A stretch of 64,000 nt of DNA, from NCBI GenBank assembly GCA_021839245.1, contig JAKCBQ010000001.1, positions 105,032 to 169,031 of the forward strand, given 5' to 3'. The stretch's first letter is position 1. Every line of letters starts with the position of its first letter. Positions 37,006 to 49,029 of the stretch are shown here, in pieces. The stretch is from Pseudomonadota bacterium (GTDB lineage Bacteria; Pseudomonadota; Gammaproteobacteria; JAKAQQ01). The position numbers and the translations under genes are program-made. Below the pieces are notes generated by a model. The model worked only from the letters and a program-made list of their open reading frames with translations, was not told the origin of the DNA and did not search any database.

Positions 37006-38937
37006 TCAGTCACGTCCCTGGGGAGAGAGGCCGCGAGCGGGCATCGACCCGGGAGTTGAGATCTCAGGGGGCGAACGCTCCTCATCTCCTTGCGCAAGCG
37101 CCAACCGCCGTTCGTTGTCTCCGCCCTCTCCTTGACGGGGGTCGCTCCCCAGAAGGTGGAGGATCTCGATTTCAAGGTCGCTTCCGGGACGCTCCGCGGA
37201 TCCGTCGCGACGCCGGATCCGGTAGACGAAGACGGGAGTCTCCCCGGCGCGCGGCGGTGCCTCCTGTCCCCGCCGTTCACGCGCGAACCAAAAAGCCGGA
37301 GTGACGCCTCCGGCGGTGCGGATCTCGAGACGGAAGTCGCGCCCCGCGCCGAGCGGACGAACGGAGACGATCTCCAGGCGGCCGCAGAAAAGTGGTGGAG
37401 GGAAGTCTTTCCCGAACGGTGCGAGACGGCTGAGGTGCCCGGCGAGATCCGGTACCAGCTCGTGTCCATCGGAAAAGGCATCGATCCAGAAGACCGGTCG
37501 AACGCCGTCCGGAAAACGCCGTGCGACCGCCGAGGAAAACGCCGTGCGAAAGCGTTCGAGATCGCGATGATGAAGACGCAGCCCTCCGGCGCCTTCGTGT
37601 CCTCCGAACGAGACGAGAAGACCGGGGTTGGCGTCGGCGATTTCCTGAAGCGCCTCGCGCACGTGAAAGCCCGCCACCCCACGCGCCGAGCCCGTGAGAA
37701 GTCCGGGATCCCCCCCCTCCCCGTTCCCCCCGTCGCGATCGCCCGCCCCCACCCGCGAGAGGACGACGGTCGGGCGGCCGGTCGTCTCGCACAGGCGCGA
37801 GGCCACGATCCCTTGGACACCCGCGTGTCCGTCGTGATCGAAGAAGACCACAAGACCGATCTCGTCGCCGGGGGTGGTCCCGAGCGTCGCGAAAGCCCGC
37901 TCGGTCAGTCTCGCGTCGACCCGGCGACGCTTCTGGTTCTCGTTCTCGAGTTCACGCCAGAGCGCCTCCGCCTCCGCATCGGTCGCGGCAAGGAAAAAAC
38001 GGATGGCGAGATCCGACCAGTCGAGACGCCCACAGGCGTTGATCGGTGGGGCGAGGCGGAAGGCCACCGTCTCCTCGCTCACCGGACCACGAAGCGTGCG
38101 GCGAAGCGCCCGCCAGCAGGGACGGGCACCACGATTGATGCGGGCAAGCCCACGACGGACGAAGGCGCGGTTGTTCACTCCCCGATCGGGGCGCAGGCTC
38201 ACGCAATCCGCGACCGTCGCGACCGCCACGTAGTCGACAAGATCGACGAGGTTTTCCGCGGGTGGCGAACCACGGAGGGCTCGCGTGCGGGCCACCTTCA
38301 TCATCGTCACGAACGCCACCGCCGCCCCGCAGATCGTCGGGTCGTAGTCGGCGTCGGGCCGGCACGGATTCAAACACGCGAAGGCGGACGGCGGCGGCCC
38401 CTCCGGCCCCAGTCCATGGTGATCCGTGACGATCACGTCGACACCCCGCGCGCGAAGGCGACGGATACGCGGTTCATCCCCGCTCCCTTTGTCGGCGGTA
38501 ATGACAAGGGTGGCTCCGAGCTCAAGGATCCGCTCGACCACGGGTTCCGTGAGCCCGTAGCCCTCGCGGATACGGTGGCTCGTCACGATGCGGAACCGCT
38601 CGGGCGGATGACCGAACGCGCCGAGGAAAGAGCGCGCAAGAACCGCCGCCGACGCGGTTCCGTCGACGTCGTGGTCGCACGCACAGACGATCAGCTCCTT
38701 CTCCGCGAGCGCGCGCAGGATGCGCTCGACGGCGTGGTCCATGCCGGGGATGGCCTCGGGATCGGGGAGCGCGGCGAAGGACGGTTCGTCGAGACGGCGA
38801 TGATCGACGTCGCCCTCGAGGCGGCCGGAGAGGAAACGGGCGGTCCAGGGATCGTGCCCCGACGTCAGGTAGCGCGTCTCGAGATCGGGACGGCGGGGCC
38901 GCAGGCGGACGAGCGGGGGAGCGATCTCCCCGCTCAT
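37006..38937 (-). CDS. recJ: RecJ, single-strand-specific 5'-3' exonuclease
   Basis: A 643-residue DHH-family nuclease for recombination and mismatch repair. Motif DHDVDG near 87-92, ITADKGSGD near 144-152, DHH in VTDHHGLGP near 169-177, the DHHA1 part with SFGGHEGAGGLRL near 446-458, then the OB-fold and a proline-rich tail. It is longer than E. coli RecJ (577) mostly through the C-terminus and an inserted glycine-rich DRDGGNGEGGD loop. Start ATG 38937 is 26 bp from the divergent 38964 gene. Confidence 0.94.
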   Translation of the reverse strand: MSGEIAPPLVRLRPRRPDLETRYLTSGHDPWTARFLSGRLEGDVDHRRLDEPSFAALPDPEAIPGMDHAVERILRALAEKELIVCACDHDVDGTASAAVLARSFLGAFGHPPERFRIVTSHRIREGYGLTEPVVERILELGATLVITADKGSGDEPRIRRLRARGVDVIVTDHHGLGPEGPPPSAFACLNPCRPDADYDPTICGAAVAFVTMMKVARTRALRGSPPAENLVDLVDYVAVATVADCVSLRPDRGVNNRAFVRRGLARINRGARPCWRALRRTLRGPVSEETVAFRLAPPINACGRLDWSDLAIRFFLAATDAEAEALWRELENENQKRRRVDARLTERAFATLGTTPGDEIGLVVFFDHDGHAGVQGIVASRLCETTGRPTVVLSRVGAGDRDGGNGEGGDPGLLTGSARGVAGFHVREALQEIADANPGLLVSFGGHEGAGGLRLHHRDLERFRTAFSSAVARRFPDGVRPVFWIDAFSDGHELVPDLAGHLSRLAPFGKDFPPPLFCGRLEIVSVRPLGAGRDFRLEIRTAGGVTPAFWFARERRGQEAPPRAGETPVFVYRIRRRDGSAERPGSDLEIEILHLLGSDPRQGEGGDNERRLALAQGDEERSPPEISTPGSMPARGLSPQGRD

Positions 38938-38963
38938 CGTGGTCCCCGGGAGGACGTGGCTCG

Positions 38964-39407
38964 ATGCGGCTTGCGCCCGTCGTGCAGAAGGGCTATCGTG
39001 AGAGGCCTATGCTCCTCTCGCGCGACCGGCCACCCGACGATCTCCGCTACGTCCGTTCGGTGACGGAGGGAGGCTTCGTGATCGGCACGGAACGGCACAC
39101 GGGTTCCCTTCTCGTGGGAGCGCGGGGTGTCGGGCCGTGGCCTTGCGATTTCGCCCGCGACCCACCCGAGTGGGCCCGCGACGCCCTCCTCTCGCTCGAG
39201 GGCGAACTCCTCATCGTTGGGACCGGCGCGCGTCTGCATTTTCTTCCGCACCCGCTCCATCTCTCTCTCCTCGAGCGCTTCGCCGGGGTCGAGGTCATGA
39301 CAACGGTGGCCGCCTGCCGGACGTACGACGTGCTCGCGATGGAGGGCCGTCGGGTCGTCGCCGCCCTCGCCCGCCTCGAGCCTCATTCCGGCCCTCACGG
39401 AGGCTGA
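38964..39407 (+). CDS. Mth938-like domain (DUF498) protein
   Basis: A 147-residue protein of the Mth938/DUF498 family, seen here in the pattern [23 protein letters not shown] near 37-59 and [15 protein letters not shown] near 80-94, with the conserved [25 protein letters not shown] end. In bacteria its function is unknown; the mitochondrial relative NDUFAF3 helps assemble complex I. ATG 38964 has GGAGG ten bases upstream; similarity proper begins near Met16. Its 3' end overlaps the 3' end of rpoS by 13 bp. Confidence 0.7.
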   Translation: MRLAPVVQKGYRERPMLLSRDRPPDDLRYVRSVTEGGFVIGTERHTGSLLVGARGVGPWPCDFARDPPEWARDALLSLEGELLIVGTGARLHFLPHPLHLSLLERFAGVEVMTTVAACRTYDVLAMEGRRVVAALARLEPHSGPHGG

Positions 39408-40402
39408 TCGCCGCCTGCGGCCTCCACGAGACCGTCCTCGTCGAGGATGCGGCGCAGGCTCTCGAGAGCGCGGATCTGGATCTGTCTCACTTTTTCCCGG
39501 TTGCTCCCGAGGCGCACCGCAAGCGACTCGAGTGATTCGGACGCGAGCCCGTCGAGGCCAAAACGGCGAACGACAATCTCACTCGTCGTGGCGTCGAGGT
39601 CTGCGAGCCAGCGAAGCACCGTTGTGTGCAAGCGCTCACCGTCGAGGGCTTCGGACGGGTCGATGCCGACGGTGCCTCCCTCCCCTTCGTGACTGTCCGG
39701 GGGAACCTCCGCCTGCGGAGCATCGCCCGAGCCGACGGAACCCGGCGCCCGCACCGCCGCAAGCGGGACGGTCAAGAGCCGCTCGAGAGCCGCGCGCGAG
39801 AGACCCAGGCGGTTCGCGAGTTCCTCGCCGGTCGGCCCCCGGCCGAGTTCGCGGGTAAGCCGCGTGATCTCGCGGTGGACGCGCGAGCGGCGACGTGCGA
39901 CGTGAATCGGCAGGCGGATCGCCTGCGCCTGTTCGGCGACGGCCCGCTCGATCATCTGGCGGATCGAAAAGGTGGCGTAGGTTGAGAACCGATAGCCAAG
40001 CTCGGGGTCGAAACCGTCGACGGCACGGATGAGACCGATGTTCCCCTCGCCGATGAGATCCGAAAAATCGACGCCTCGGCCGATGTACCGGCCGGCGATT
40101 TTGATGACGAGCCGGAGGTTGGCCTCGATGATCTTGCGCCGGGCGTCCTCGTCGCCCGAGCGGGCACGGCGTGCGAGGTCGCGTTCATCGTTGCGGTCGA
40201 GAAGCGGATGACGGCCGACGTCGCGCTGGTAGCGCCGCAAAAGATCGAGATCGCGCGAAAAATCGCTCGACGGCGGCGGGCCTCGCCCATCCGGAGCGGC
40301 GTCCCCCCGAGCGGCATCCTCGCCGTCCTCCGCTCCCGCGGATGCGCTCCCGAGCGCGGGCTCCTCCGGCTCCGGATCAAAAGGAGATTCGTGATCCGTC
40401 AT
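39395..40402 (-). CDS. rpoS: RNA polymerase sigma factor RpoS, with altered region 2.3
   Basis: A 335-residue group 2 sigma factor for stationary phase and general stress. Region 1.2-2.1 [20 protein letters not shown] and region 2.2 [18 protein letters not shown] (near 116-132) are clear; region 4 ends in [23 protein letters not shown]. The usual FSTYATWWIRQ reads [11 protein letters not shown] here: Phe145-Ser146 replace the paired tryptophans used in promoter melting. The order surE-pcm-nlpD-rpoS supports RpoS identity. ATG 40402 shares one base with the nlpD stop; GTG 40405 is possible. An N-terminal acidic, glycine-rich extension (1-50) is unusual in composition. Confidence 0.9.
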   Translation of the reverse strand: MTDHESPFDPEPEEPALGSASAGAEDGEDAARGDAAPDGRGPPPSSDFSRDLDLLRRYQRDVGRHPLLDRNDERDLARRARSGDEDARRKIIEANLRLVIKIAGRYIGRGVDFSDLIGEGNIGLIRAVDGFDPELGYRFSTYATFSIRQMIERAVAEQAQAIRLPIHVARRRSRVHREITRLTRELGRGPTGEELANRLGLSRAALERLLTVPLAAVRAPGSVGSGDAPQAEVPPDSHEGEGGTVGIDPSEALDGERLHTTVLRWLADLDATTSEIVVRRFGLDGLASESLESLAVRLGSNREKVRQIQIRALESLRRILDEDGLVEAAGGDQPP

Positions 40403-41103
40403 CACGTCGGAGGCGAAACATAGCGGAGGGGATCGACCGGTCGGCCGTTGTGACGAATCTCGAAGTGCAGCAGCGGGTGATCGTCGCGCCGTCCCATCGT
40501 GGCGATGACCTCTCCGGCGTGCACGATTTCGCCCTCGTGGACAAGAATGTGGCGATTGAAAGCGTAGGCTGTCAGCGTGCGAAGATCGTCACGGATGATG
40601 ATAAGCCTTCCGTAAGCCGGAATGCCGGATCCGGCGTAGAGGACACGGCCCGCGTGCGCGGCACGCACCGGCTCGCCCGCACGGCGACCGAGAATGTCGA
40701 TGCCGCTGCCGTTGAGTCCCGAGCCCGTGAAAGGGGAGAAGATGCGCCCACGCGCCGGCCAGACCCAGGGACCGGGGTAACGGTGGCGGGCGAGGGCCGC
40801 GACGGCGGGTCGTGCGCGGGGTACGGTGACCGGCGGGAAGAGACGGATCTTTTCCCCGGGGTAGATGGTGTAGGGCGGCGTGATCCCGTTCCAGCGGGCC
40901 AAACGCCGATCGTTGAGCCCGTAACGCCAGGCGATCGCGTAGAGGTTCTCCCCCGGGCGCACGACGACGATCCGCCGCGAGGAAGGTCCCGGGTGAAGCG
41001 GCCGCCAGCTCAGGATCGGAGCGCAAGCCCCCAACGCAAGAAGAAAAAGAAGGAGGGCGAGAGCCGCCGGGGCGTGCGGGGTGCGAGCCTGGCTTCCCCT
41101 CAC
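40402..41103 (-). CDS. nlpD: NlpD-like murein hydrolase activator lipoprotein
   Basis: A 233-residue outer-membrane lipoprotein activating AmiC-type amidases at division. The signal peptide ends in a lipobox (LLALGAC near residues 21-27), followed by LysM ([26 protein letters not shown]) and a LytM/M23 domain ([25 protein letters not shown] to [13 protein letters not shown]). Catalytic zinc ligands of true M23 peptidases are not all kept, as in other activators. GTG 41103 gives a GTGA overlap with pcm and a tidy signal peptide; the longer frame to 41163 would bury it. Confidence 0.9.
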   Translation of the reverse strand: MRGSQARTPHAPAALALLLFLLALGACAPILSWRPLHPGPSSRRIVVVRPGENLYAIAWRYGLNDRRLARWNGITPPYTIYPGEKIRLFPPVTVPRARPAVAALARHRYPGPWVWPARGRIFSPFTGSGLNGSGIDILGRRAGEPVRAAHAGRVLYAGSGIPAYGRLIIIRDDLRTLTAYAFNRHILVHEGEIVHAGEVIATMGRRDDHPLLHFEIRHNGRPVDPLRYVSPPT

Positions 41104-41774
41104 GGCTCGAGCCCACGGAGCGAACGGACAAAAAACACGTCCTCCTGCCGGCGCTCGACCCACCGGCCCTGAGCGTCCTGCTCGACGACCACGAGTCGTT
41201 GCCGGTCGTCGCCGCCGACGGGGGCCACGAGCCTTCCGCCGGGGGCCAAGACCTCGCGCAGAGCCGTGGGCACCGAGGCGACGGCCGCGGTCACAACGAC
41301 CGTGTCGTACCCCTCTGCGCCCACGGGCATCTCGAGTCCGTCGGCGTAGAGCAGTCGGAGATGAGTCAGACGGAAGGTGGCAAGAAGGCGACGGGCCCGA
41401 TCGTGGAGCGCGCGGATGCGCTCGACGGAATCGACGGCACGCGCGAGCGGCGCCAAGACGGCCGTCTGGTACCCCGAGCCCGTGCCCACTTCGAACACAC
41501 GCCCGAGATCACGCCGGCCGCGGAGCGCGAGCGCCGTCATGCGTGCCACCACGTACGGTTGAGAGATCGTCTGGCCGTGGCCGATCGGAAGTGCGGTGTC
41601 CTCATAAGCGCGGCTGGCCAGGGCTTCGTCGACGAAAAGGTGGCGCGGCACCGAACGGATCCGATCAAGGACACGTTCGTCCTCGATCCCCTGCTCGCGC
41701 AGACGCACCGCGAGCCGCTCGCGCGCTCGCTGCGACGTCATCCCGACCCCGCCGTCGCGGAGAAGATCAGCCAT
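41100..41774 (-). CDS. pcm: Protein-L-isoaspartate O-methyltransferase
   Basis: A 224-residue SAM-dependent enzyme repairing isoaspartyl damage in aged proteins. SAM motif I is [16 protein letters not shown] near 94-109; [18 protein letters not shown] near 62-79 contains the substrate loop; LLYADG and [13 protein letters not shown] complete the fold. ATG 41774 overlaps the surE end by eight bases and has GGGAGGG eleven bases before it; Met at 41741 is an alternative. Confidence 0.93.
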   Translation of the reverse strand: MADLLRDGGVGMTSQRARERLAVRLREQGIEDERVLDRIRSVPRHLFVDEALASRAYEDTALPIGHGQTISQPYVVARMTALALRGRRDLGRVFEVGTGSGYQTAVLAPLARAVDSVERIRALHDRARRLLATFRLTHLRLLYADGLEMPVGAEGYDTVVVTAAVASVPTALREVLAPGGRLVAPVGGDDRQRLVVVEQDAQGRWVERRQEDVFFVRSLRGLEP

Positions 41775-42525
41775 CGCTCGAAAGCCCTCCCAACCAGCGG
41801 ACGAGAGACGGGAGCACCGCATGACGGGTGAGGTCGATCTGAAGCGGTGTCACCGACACGTAGCCGCGGTGCACGGCCTCGAAATCCGTCCCCTCCCCCG
41901 CGTCGGCCACCTCCCCGGCGCTGCCCACCCAGTAGATCCGCCGCCCGCGCGGGTCGTGATCGGCCACCGCACCGCTCGCCCGGTGACGGCTTCCGAGCCG
42001 CGTCGCAAGGACCCCCAAAAGGGCTTCGTAGGGGCGGGCCGGGACGTTGACGTTGAGGACCGTGTTGGACGGAAGTCCGGCCTTGGGAAGGTGCGTGAGA
42101 AGATCGCGAACGACCCGGACCGCCGTCTCGTACGGGCGCTCCTCGGCGTCGAGAAGCGAGACGGCGATGGCGGGGAACCCCAGTGTGCGGCCCTCCATCG
42201 CCGCAGCCACCGTCCCGGAGTAAAGGACGTCGTCCCCAAGATTGGCTCCGTCGTTGATTCCCGAAATGACGATGTCGGGCTCGTGCGGGAGGAACCCCGT
42301 GAGCGCGAGATGCACGCAATCGGTAGGCGTTCCGTTCACGCAGTAGCGTCCCGGCGCCAGGGGACGGACGCGCAGAGGAACGTCGAGCGTGAGCGAGTTA
42401 CTCGCGCCGCTCCTGTTGCGGTCGGGCGCCACGACCACGATCTCCCCGAGGTCCGCCAGACCGGCGGCCAAGGCCTCGAGACCGGGAGCGTGGCAACCGT
42501 CGTCGTTGCTGAGAAGCATGCGCAT
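41767..42525 (-). CDS. surE: SurE, 5'/3'-nucleotidase
   Basis: A 252-residue survival protein phosphatase, nearly the same length as E. coli SurE (253). The metal site is [12 protein letters not shown] near 4-15, with [11 protein letters not shown] near 37-47 and [26 protein letters not shown] near 87-112. ATG 42525 begins the family's N-terminus exactly; the long upstream frame is antisense to the Smr gene. First gene of surE-pcm-nlpD-rpoS; a TATGAT box (42573-42568) may be its -10. Confidence 0.95.
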   Translation of the reverse strand: MRMLLSNDDGCHAPGLEALAAGLADLGEIVVVAPDRNRSGASNSLTLDVPLRVRPLAPGRYCVNGTPTDCVHLALTGFLPHEPDIVISGINDGANLGDDVLYSGTVAAAMEGRTLGFPAIAVSLLDAEERPYETAVRVVRDLLTHLPKAGLPSNTVLNVNVPARPYEALLGVLATRLGSRHRASGAVADHDPRGRRIYWVGSAGEVADAGEGTDFEAVHRGYVSVTPLQIDLTRHAVLPSLVRWLGGLSSDG

Positions 42526-42602
42526 GGGCGGGCCCGGGACCGGTTGCTTCGCGTCGGATTTCACGTCATCATAAACGACGGACGATCCCACGGGAGCGCG
42601 CT

Positions 42603-43157
42603 GTGAGCTCAGGCAAGACCCCCCCGGCTCTGTCCGAAGAGGAGCGACGGATTTTTCGCGATGCGCTCGGCGGCGTCCGCCCGCTTCCGGCGCCGCCCGA
42701 ACCTCCGCGGGCGCCCCCGCCCAAACCGGTGGCGCACATGCGCAACCGAGACCGCCAACGGGTGCTGGACGAGAGTCTCCACGGGAACGTCGCACGCTGG
42801 CCCGACACCTCGGCGGGAGAAGAGGCCCTCTACGCCCGCCCGGGCATCCAGAGACGGGTACTCGAACGGCTGCGCCGCGGGCGCTACGTGGTCGCGGACG
42901 AGATTGATCTCCACGGACTTCACGCGCGCGAGGCCACCGTTGCACTCGCGGCATTCCTGAACCGTGTCCCGCGCAGGGAGCATGCGGTGTGCGTGCGGGT
43001 GATTCACGGCAAGGGACGGCGCTCACCCCAAGGGGCGGTCCTCCGCCCCCTTGTGGCCACTTGGCTCAGCCGACGGGAGGATGTCCTCGCCTTTGCGACG
43101 GCACCGGAAAGCGAGGGCGGAAGCGGCGCCCTCTACGTTCTCCTCCGGCGGAGCTGA
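42603..43157 (+). CDS. Smr-domain protein (SmrA/YdaL-like putative DNA endonuclease)
   Basis: A 184-residue protein with a proline-rich N-terminus and a C-terminal Smr domain: [20 protein letters not shown] near 100-119 (DLHG) and [21 protein letters not shown] near 131-151 (HGKG). Relatives nick DNA in vitro. GTG 42603 starts 78 bp from the divergent surE. Confidence 0.87.
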   Translation: MSSGKTPPALSEEERRIFRDALGGVRPLPAPPEPPRAPPPKPVAHMRNRDRQRVLDESLHGNVARWPDTSAGEEALYARPGIQRRVLERLRRGRYVVADEIDLHGLHAREATVALAAFLNRVPRREHAVCVRVIHGKGRRSPQGAVLRPLVATWLSRREDVLAFATAPESEGGSGALYVLLRRS

Positions 43158-43199
43158 CCGCGGCGGTCGGCCCGGTCGCGCACTCGGGCGTCGGGACCG

Positions 43200-43985
43200 C
43201 TACGAGCGACGGGATTTCAGGCGCTCGACAAACGCGGCAAGCGCTCGGCGGGTCTCTGGGGCAAACCAAAAATCGCTCAGGGCCTCGAGGTCTTCGCTCT
43301 CGGCCCGACGGGCGAGTTCGAGAAGATCGCGACGGGCGGCCTGCCGCGTGGACTCACGGGCGGGCCCGCGCAGGCGGCGGGCCGTCACCCGCCAGCGGGT
43401 CAGACGTTCGTCCCAGAGTTCGGGCGGGACGACTTCGTCGACGAGCCCCACCGCCAGAGCCTCCGTGGGCTCGAGAAGCCGACCCTCGATCAGGAGCGCA
43501 CCGGCCGTGCGGACACCCACCACCCGTTGGAAGAGAGTCACGATGAGCGGCGGGACCGCAAGACCCACGTCGACCTCGTTGAGGCCGATCCGGTAAGGGC
43601 CCGAGCAGAAGAAGCGCTGATCGGCCGGAAGCGTGAGGACCGTGCCTCCGGCCGGACAGTGACCGTTCACGGCGGCGAGGACCGGCCGCGGGTGACGGAT
43701 CAGGCGGACAAGCACACGGTGAAGGAGGCCCCAGAAGCGGGTGATCTCCTCGCGCGAGTACGTGAGGAGCGTCGGAAGATCGAGTCCTGCGGAAAAAAGG
43801 CCCGGACGCCCGGTGAGGATGAGACCGGCGAGATTCTCCTCCTGGGCCGCCCGTGCGAGGGCGTCGTCCAGGCACTCGAGAAACCCGAGATCGAGGGCGT
43901 TGACGGGCGGGCGCTCAAGGGTGAGGATGCGAACATCCTCAAGCGTGGCTTCCATCACCCCGCGGGCCTGCCCCTCGCCGTTCAC
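43200..43985 (-). CDS. Enoyl-CoA hydratase/isomerase family protein
   Basis: A 261-residue crotonase-fold protein. Oxyanion-hole segments are LFSAGLDLPTLL near 62-73 and NGHCPAGGTVLTLPADQR near 107-124. The usual catalytic glutamates are hard to place, and the LNEVDVGLAVP block is more like the dodecenoyl-CoA isomerase branch, so the reaction is uncertain. GTG 43985 overlaps the ftsB stop (GTGA). No other fatty-acid gene is nearby. Confidence 0.85.
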   Translation of the reverse strand: MNGEGQARGVMEATLEDVRILTLERPPVNALDLGFLECLDDALARAAQEENLAGLILTGRPGLFSAGLDLPTLLTYSREEITRFWGLLHRVLVRLIRHPRPVLAAVNGHCPAGGTVLTLPADQRFFCSGPYRIGLNEVDVGLAVPPLIVTLFQRVVGVRTAGALLIEGRLLEPTEALAVGLVDEVVPPELWDERLTRWRVTARRLRGPARESTRQAARRDLLELARRAESEDLEALSDFWFAPETRRALAAFVERLKSRRS

Positions 43986-44376
43986 GAACGCGTCCCTCGT
44001 GAGGTGGAAGGCCGTGTGTGGGCGGGGCGGACCGTGTGCCGGGAGTGCTGGCCGGAGGGTCCCTGAGGAGTGGAATCGTCGATCATCACTTGATAGAAGC
44101 TTTCGCCCGGACGGACATAACCGAGATTGTAGCGAACGGCGGCGGCGAGCGCCCCTCGCCCGCGTTCAAGGTTGCGAACGTCGGCATGCAGGAGATCGTC
44201 GCGAAAACGGTCGACCCTGAGACGCACCTCGAGCCTGTGGATCCTTCGTGCGATCCGCTGGTTTGCGGCCACGCTGTCGCGCGACCACCAGATTTGGCGC
44301 TGGAGGAGCCCGAGGAGCGCAAGGAGGACCACGGCAAGAGAGAGCTCAAGCCGACGGGGTCCACGGGGCGATCCGC

Positions 44377-44380
<4 letters not shown>
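43982..44380 (-). CDS. ftsB: FtsB, divisome protein
   Basis: A 132-residue bitopic membrane protein: one helix near 13-28, a coiled coil near 38-75, then [19 protein letters not shown], matching the FtsB AREELGM-VKPGE-TFYR end. It joins FtsL and FtsQ at the septum. The C-terminal extension after residue 105 is basic and probably disordered. ATGA overlap with kdsA; the usual upstream neighbour eno is absent. Confidence 0.85.
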
Positions 44381-46892
<2,512 letters not shown>

Positions 46893-46968
46893 CTACCAAA
46901 TCGTCCCGCCGAAGGCAAGCCCCCCTCGAACGCCGCGGGAGCCGAACGCGGTCCGGAGACCTTAGCCC

Positions 46969-47418
46969 ATGCTGATCGCTGCCGTTCTCGTGACCGTGCA
47001 TCTCCTCGCCCTTCTCACCTGCATCGTCTTTCTGGCCGGGCGAAGCGCGCTTCTCCGTCCTGAGGTCGGAGAGGCACGCCGCTCGTTCGGGCCGCTTTTG
47101 CGGCGTCTCGACCGCATCTACTGGGCGGCGCTCCTCACTCTTGGCGCGAGCGGCATCCTCCTCATCCTCTTTGGCCCCTACGGGCCGGCCTACTACGGAC
47201 GCAACATCCTCCTCGTGCTCATGGCTGTCGGCTGGCTGGCTCTTCTGCTCCAGGCCGCCTTCGCGACCCACCGATTGGGCAAGATCATGCACGGAGGAAT
47301 CGGGAGTGACGAGGCGTCTTTCACACGCTTGCGCTCTTCCCTGATGGCTCAGGGACATCTTTTCGGGCTCATTGTGATCTTCGGTGTTTTCTTGGCAATG
47401 GGTTACGGGAGACTCTGA
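46969..47418 (+). CDS. DUF2214-like membrane protein
   Basis: A 149-residue protein with four hydrophobic segments (about 2-24, 51-69, 78-94 and 128-146). The N-terminal LIAAVLVTVHLLALL and the conserved RLDRIYWAAL with WxxLLL pattern suggest the DUF2214 family, of unknown function. GGAG ten bases before the ATG supports the start. No functional link to pyrG is evident. Confidence 0.65.
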   Translation: MLIAAVLVTVHLLALLTCIVFLAGRSALLRPEVGEARRSFGPLLRRLDRIYWAALLTLGASGILLILFGPYGPAYYGRNILLVLMAVGWLALLLQAAFATHRLGKIMHGGIGSDEASFTRLRSSLMAQGHLFGLIVIFGVFLAMGYGRL

Positions 47419-47430
47419 AAAGAGTCCACA

Positions 47431-47463
47431 CTTCTCAGAGCAACCGGAGCTGTGGCCGAGAAG
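47431..47463 (+). terminator. Possible hairpin terminator after the DUF2214-like gene
   Basis: CTTCTC (47431-47436) pairs with GAGAAG (47458-47463), with an inner AGC/GCT. It begins 12 bp after the stop and leads into AT-rich DNA, but has no T run directly after the stem. Confidence 0.35.
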
Positions 47464-47560
47464 ATATAAGAAGATTCCCTTAAATATATCTTAAAGTCTT
47501 GATATAAAAAATAATTTAAAATCTACTGATTAAAGGGGTCGATTCTAAGTTGATTCTCTA
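47455..47560. other. Sharply AT-rich patch
   Basis: About 105 bp with long A/T runs (for example TTAAATATATCTTAAAG and ATAAAAAATAATTTAAAATC) in a chromosome that is otherwise strongly GC-rich. It contains an imperfect direct repeat GATTCTAAGTT / GATTCTCTAAGTT (from about 47539). It lies between the 3' ends of a plus- and a minus-strand gene, so it is not a normal promoter position. Confidence 0.7.
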
Positions 47561-48706
47561 AGTTATCATGGCATCATTCTGAAAATCTTCAAGATAAAGA
47601 CCCGCTACCTTGTTGATATCCCAATTTCCCAGAACCCTCTCCCGCGCCCTTATGGCCAACGAGGCTCCTGTCTCAGGATGATCCACAAGGCAAGCAATCC
47701 GCTCGGCAAGTTCCGTGGCGGAGCCCGGGCTGTAGAGGAGCCCGTCGCGGCCGTCGGTCACGATGTCGAGAACCCCGGCGGCAGCGGCGGCGATCACAGG
47801 CCGACGCATCGCCATCGCCTCGACGAGAGCGAGACCGAAGGCTTCAACGTGCGAGGGAAAGACGAAAACGTCAAAAGCGGCGTAAAACTCCTCCGGTCGC
47901 TCGGTCGCGGGATGCCACGACACTCGCGGTCCAAGAGCGCGTACACGACGGAGAAGTTCCGCCTCAAGAGCCTGTTCCGACGCGTCCCGGCCGGCTGAGC
48001 CCACGAACGAAAACCGAATCCGCGGATGCGTGGGAAGAAGGTGCGAAGCCGCCTCGAGAAGGTCCGCCTGGCCTTTGTGCGCCGTCACCCGCCCGAGCAT
48101 GCCGATGACGAAATCCGACGGCGCCCAGCCGAGACGCGCGCGGACCTCCGCACGATCGACCCGGGCGGGATCGAAACGTCCGGTGTCGATACCCGGCGGG
48201 CGGACGAAGATTCTCTCCGGCGGAAGCGGCAGAACACGGCGGGCCTCCTCCGCGACATGGCGCGAGATTGCGTAGAAACGCCGCACACGCCCGTAGATCC
48301 AGCGGTGCCAGGGGTCGTGGCGGACGTGCCGAAGCCCCATATGACGGGTGACGTAAAGAGCACTCCCCGTTCGGGCCATCACGAGGGCCGGAACGAGCAC
48401 CCGAAGATCGCGTCCCTCATGGACGTGCAGGAACGAGGGCCGCGCCCGACGAAGCTCACGGGCAAGCGCGAGAACACTGCCGGCTGCATCCGCTCTCCGG
48501 CGGGGAAGCAAGGGGTGAGAATCGAGACCCGCTTCTTGCGCCCGCCACGTCAGTGGGGTCTCGGGCTGGACCAGAAGAGCCGTCGCCACTCCCCGGCGGC
48601 GGTAGGCTTCGGCCAAAAGAAGAACTTCCCCTTCAAGCCCGCCCCAACCGCTCGCCCCACAACTCAGAAGCACACGCTCGGGTCTCGGAGAGGACGGGGA
48701 TCTCAC
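47558..48706 (-). CDS. Glycosyltransferase, family 4 (GT-B)
   Basis: A 382-residue GT-B glycosyltransferase. The N-terminal domain starts RVLLSCGASGWGGLEGEVLLL (glycine-rich acceptor loop); the C-terminal domain shows IGMLGRVTAHKGQADLLEAA near 208-227 and the family 4 signature VFPSHVEAFGLALVEAMAMRRPVIA near 294-318 with its Glu pair. Probably for cell-surface polysaccharide; acceptor unknown. The start (GTG 48706) has no clear ribosome site. Confidence 0.88.
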   Translation of the reverse strand: MRSPSSPRPERVLLSCGASGWGGLEGEVLLLAEAYRRRGVATALLVQPETPLTWRAQEAGLDSHPLLPRRRADAAGSVLALARELRRARPSFLHVHEGRDLRVLVPALVMARTGSALYVTRHMGLRHVRHDPWHRWIYGRVRRFYAISRHVAEEARRVLPLPPERIFVRPPGIDTGRFDPARVDRAEVRARLGWAPSDFVIGMLGRVTAHKGQADLLEAASHLLPTHPRIRFSFVGSAGRDASEQALEAELLRRVRALGPRVSWHPATERPEEFYAAFDVFVFPSHVEAFGLALVEAMAMRRPVIAAAAAGVLDIVTDGRDGLLYSPGSATELAERIACLVDHPETGASLAIRARERVLGNWDINKVAGLYLEDFQNDAMIT

Positions 48707-49029
48707 AGGTGTGGATCTGCCGAGATTTTGATTCCCATCTCGAGACCCTCCGAACGGACTGCCCTCTCACGATTTGATATTAGCCGAACCTGACGACCCG
48801 AAAAACTTGGAGGACGGGCTCAAGTATCTGGGGGCATCGATCCCGACGCCTGGGGCCGATGCTGACAGAGACAGACTCCATGTGAGCCGCAGCATTCGGG
48901 CCTGAACAGCAGAAGGCTCACCGAAGAGCGAAGCGTTGGCATGGGGGCGTCACGGCCCTAGGGGAATCCTGCCGACTAAATCTCGATCTCATCGAAACGT
49001 TGCGAGAAATACCTGGTCCCGGCGCCTGT
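48707..49029. other. Gene-free stretch upstream of the glycosyltransferase
   Basis: No convincing gene in 323 bp. A TAATAT box on the minus strand (48782-48777) with a weak TTTTTC 17 bp upstream may be the glycosyltransferase promoter. The rest shows nothing I can name. Confidence 0.4.
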
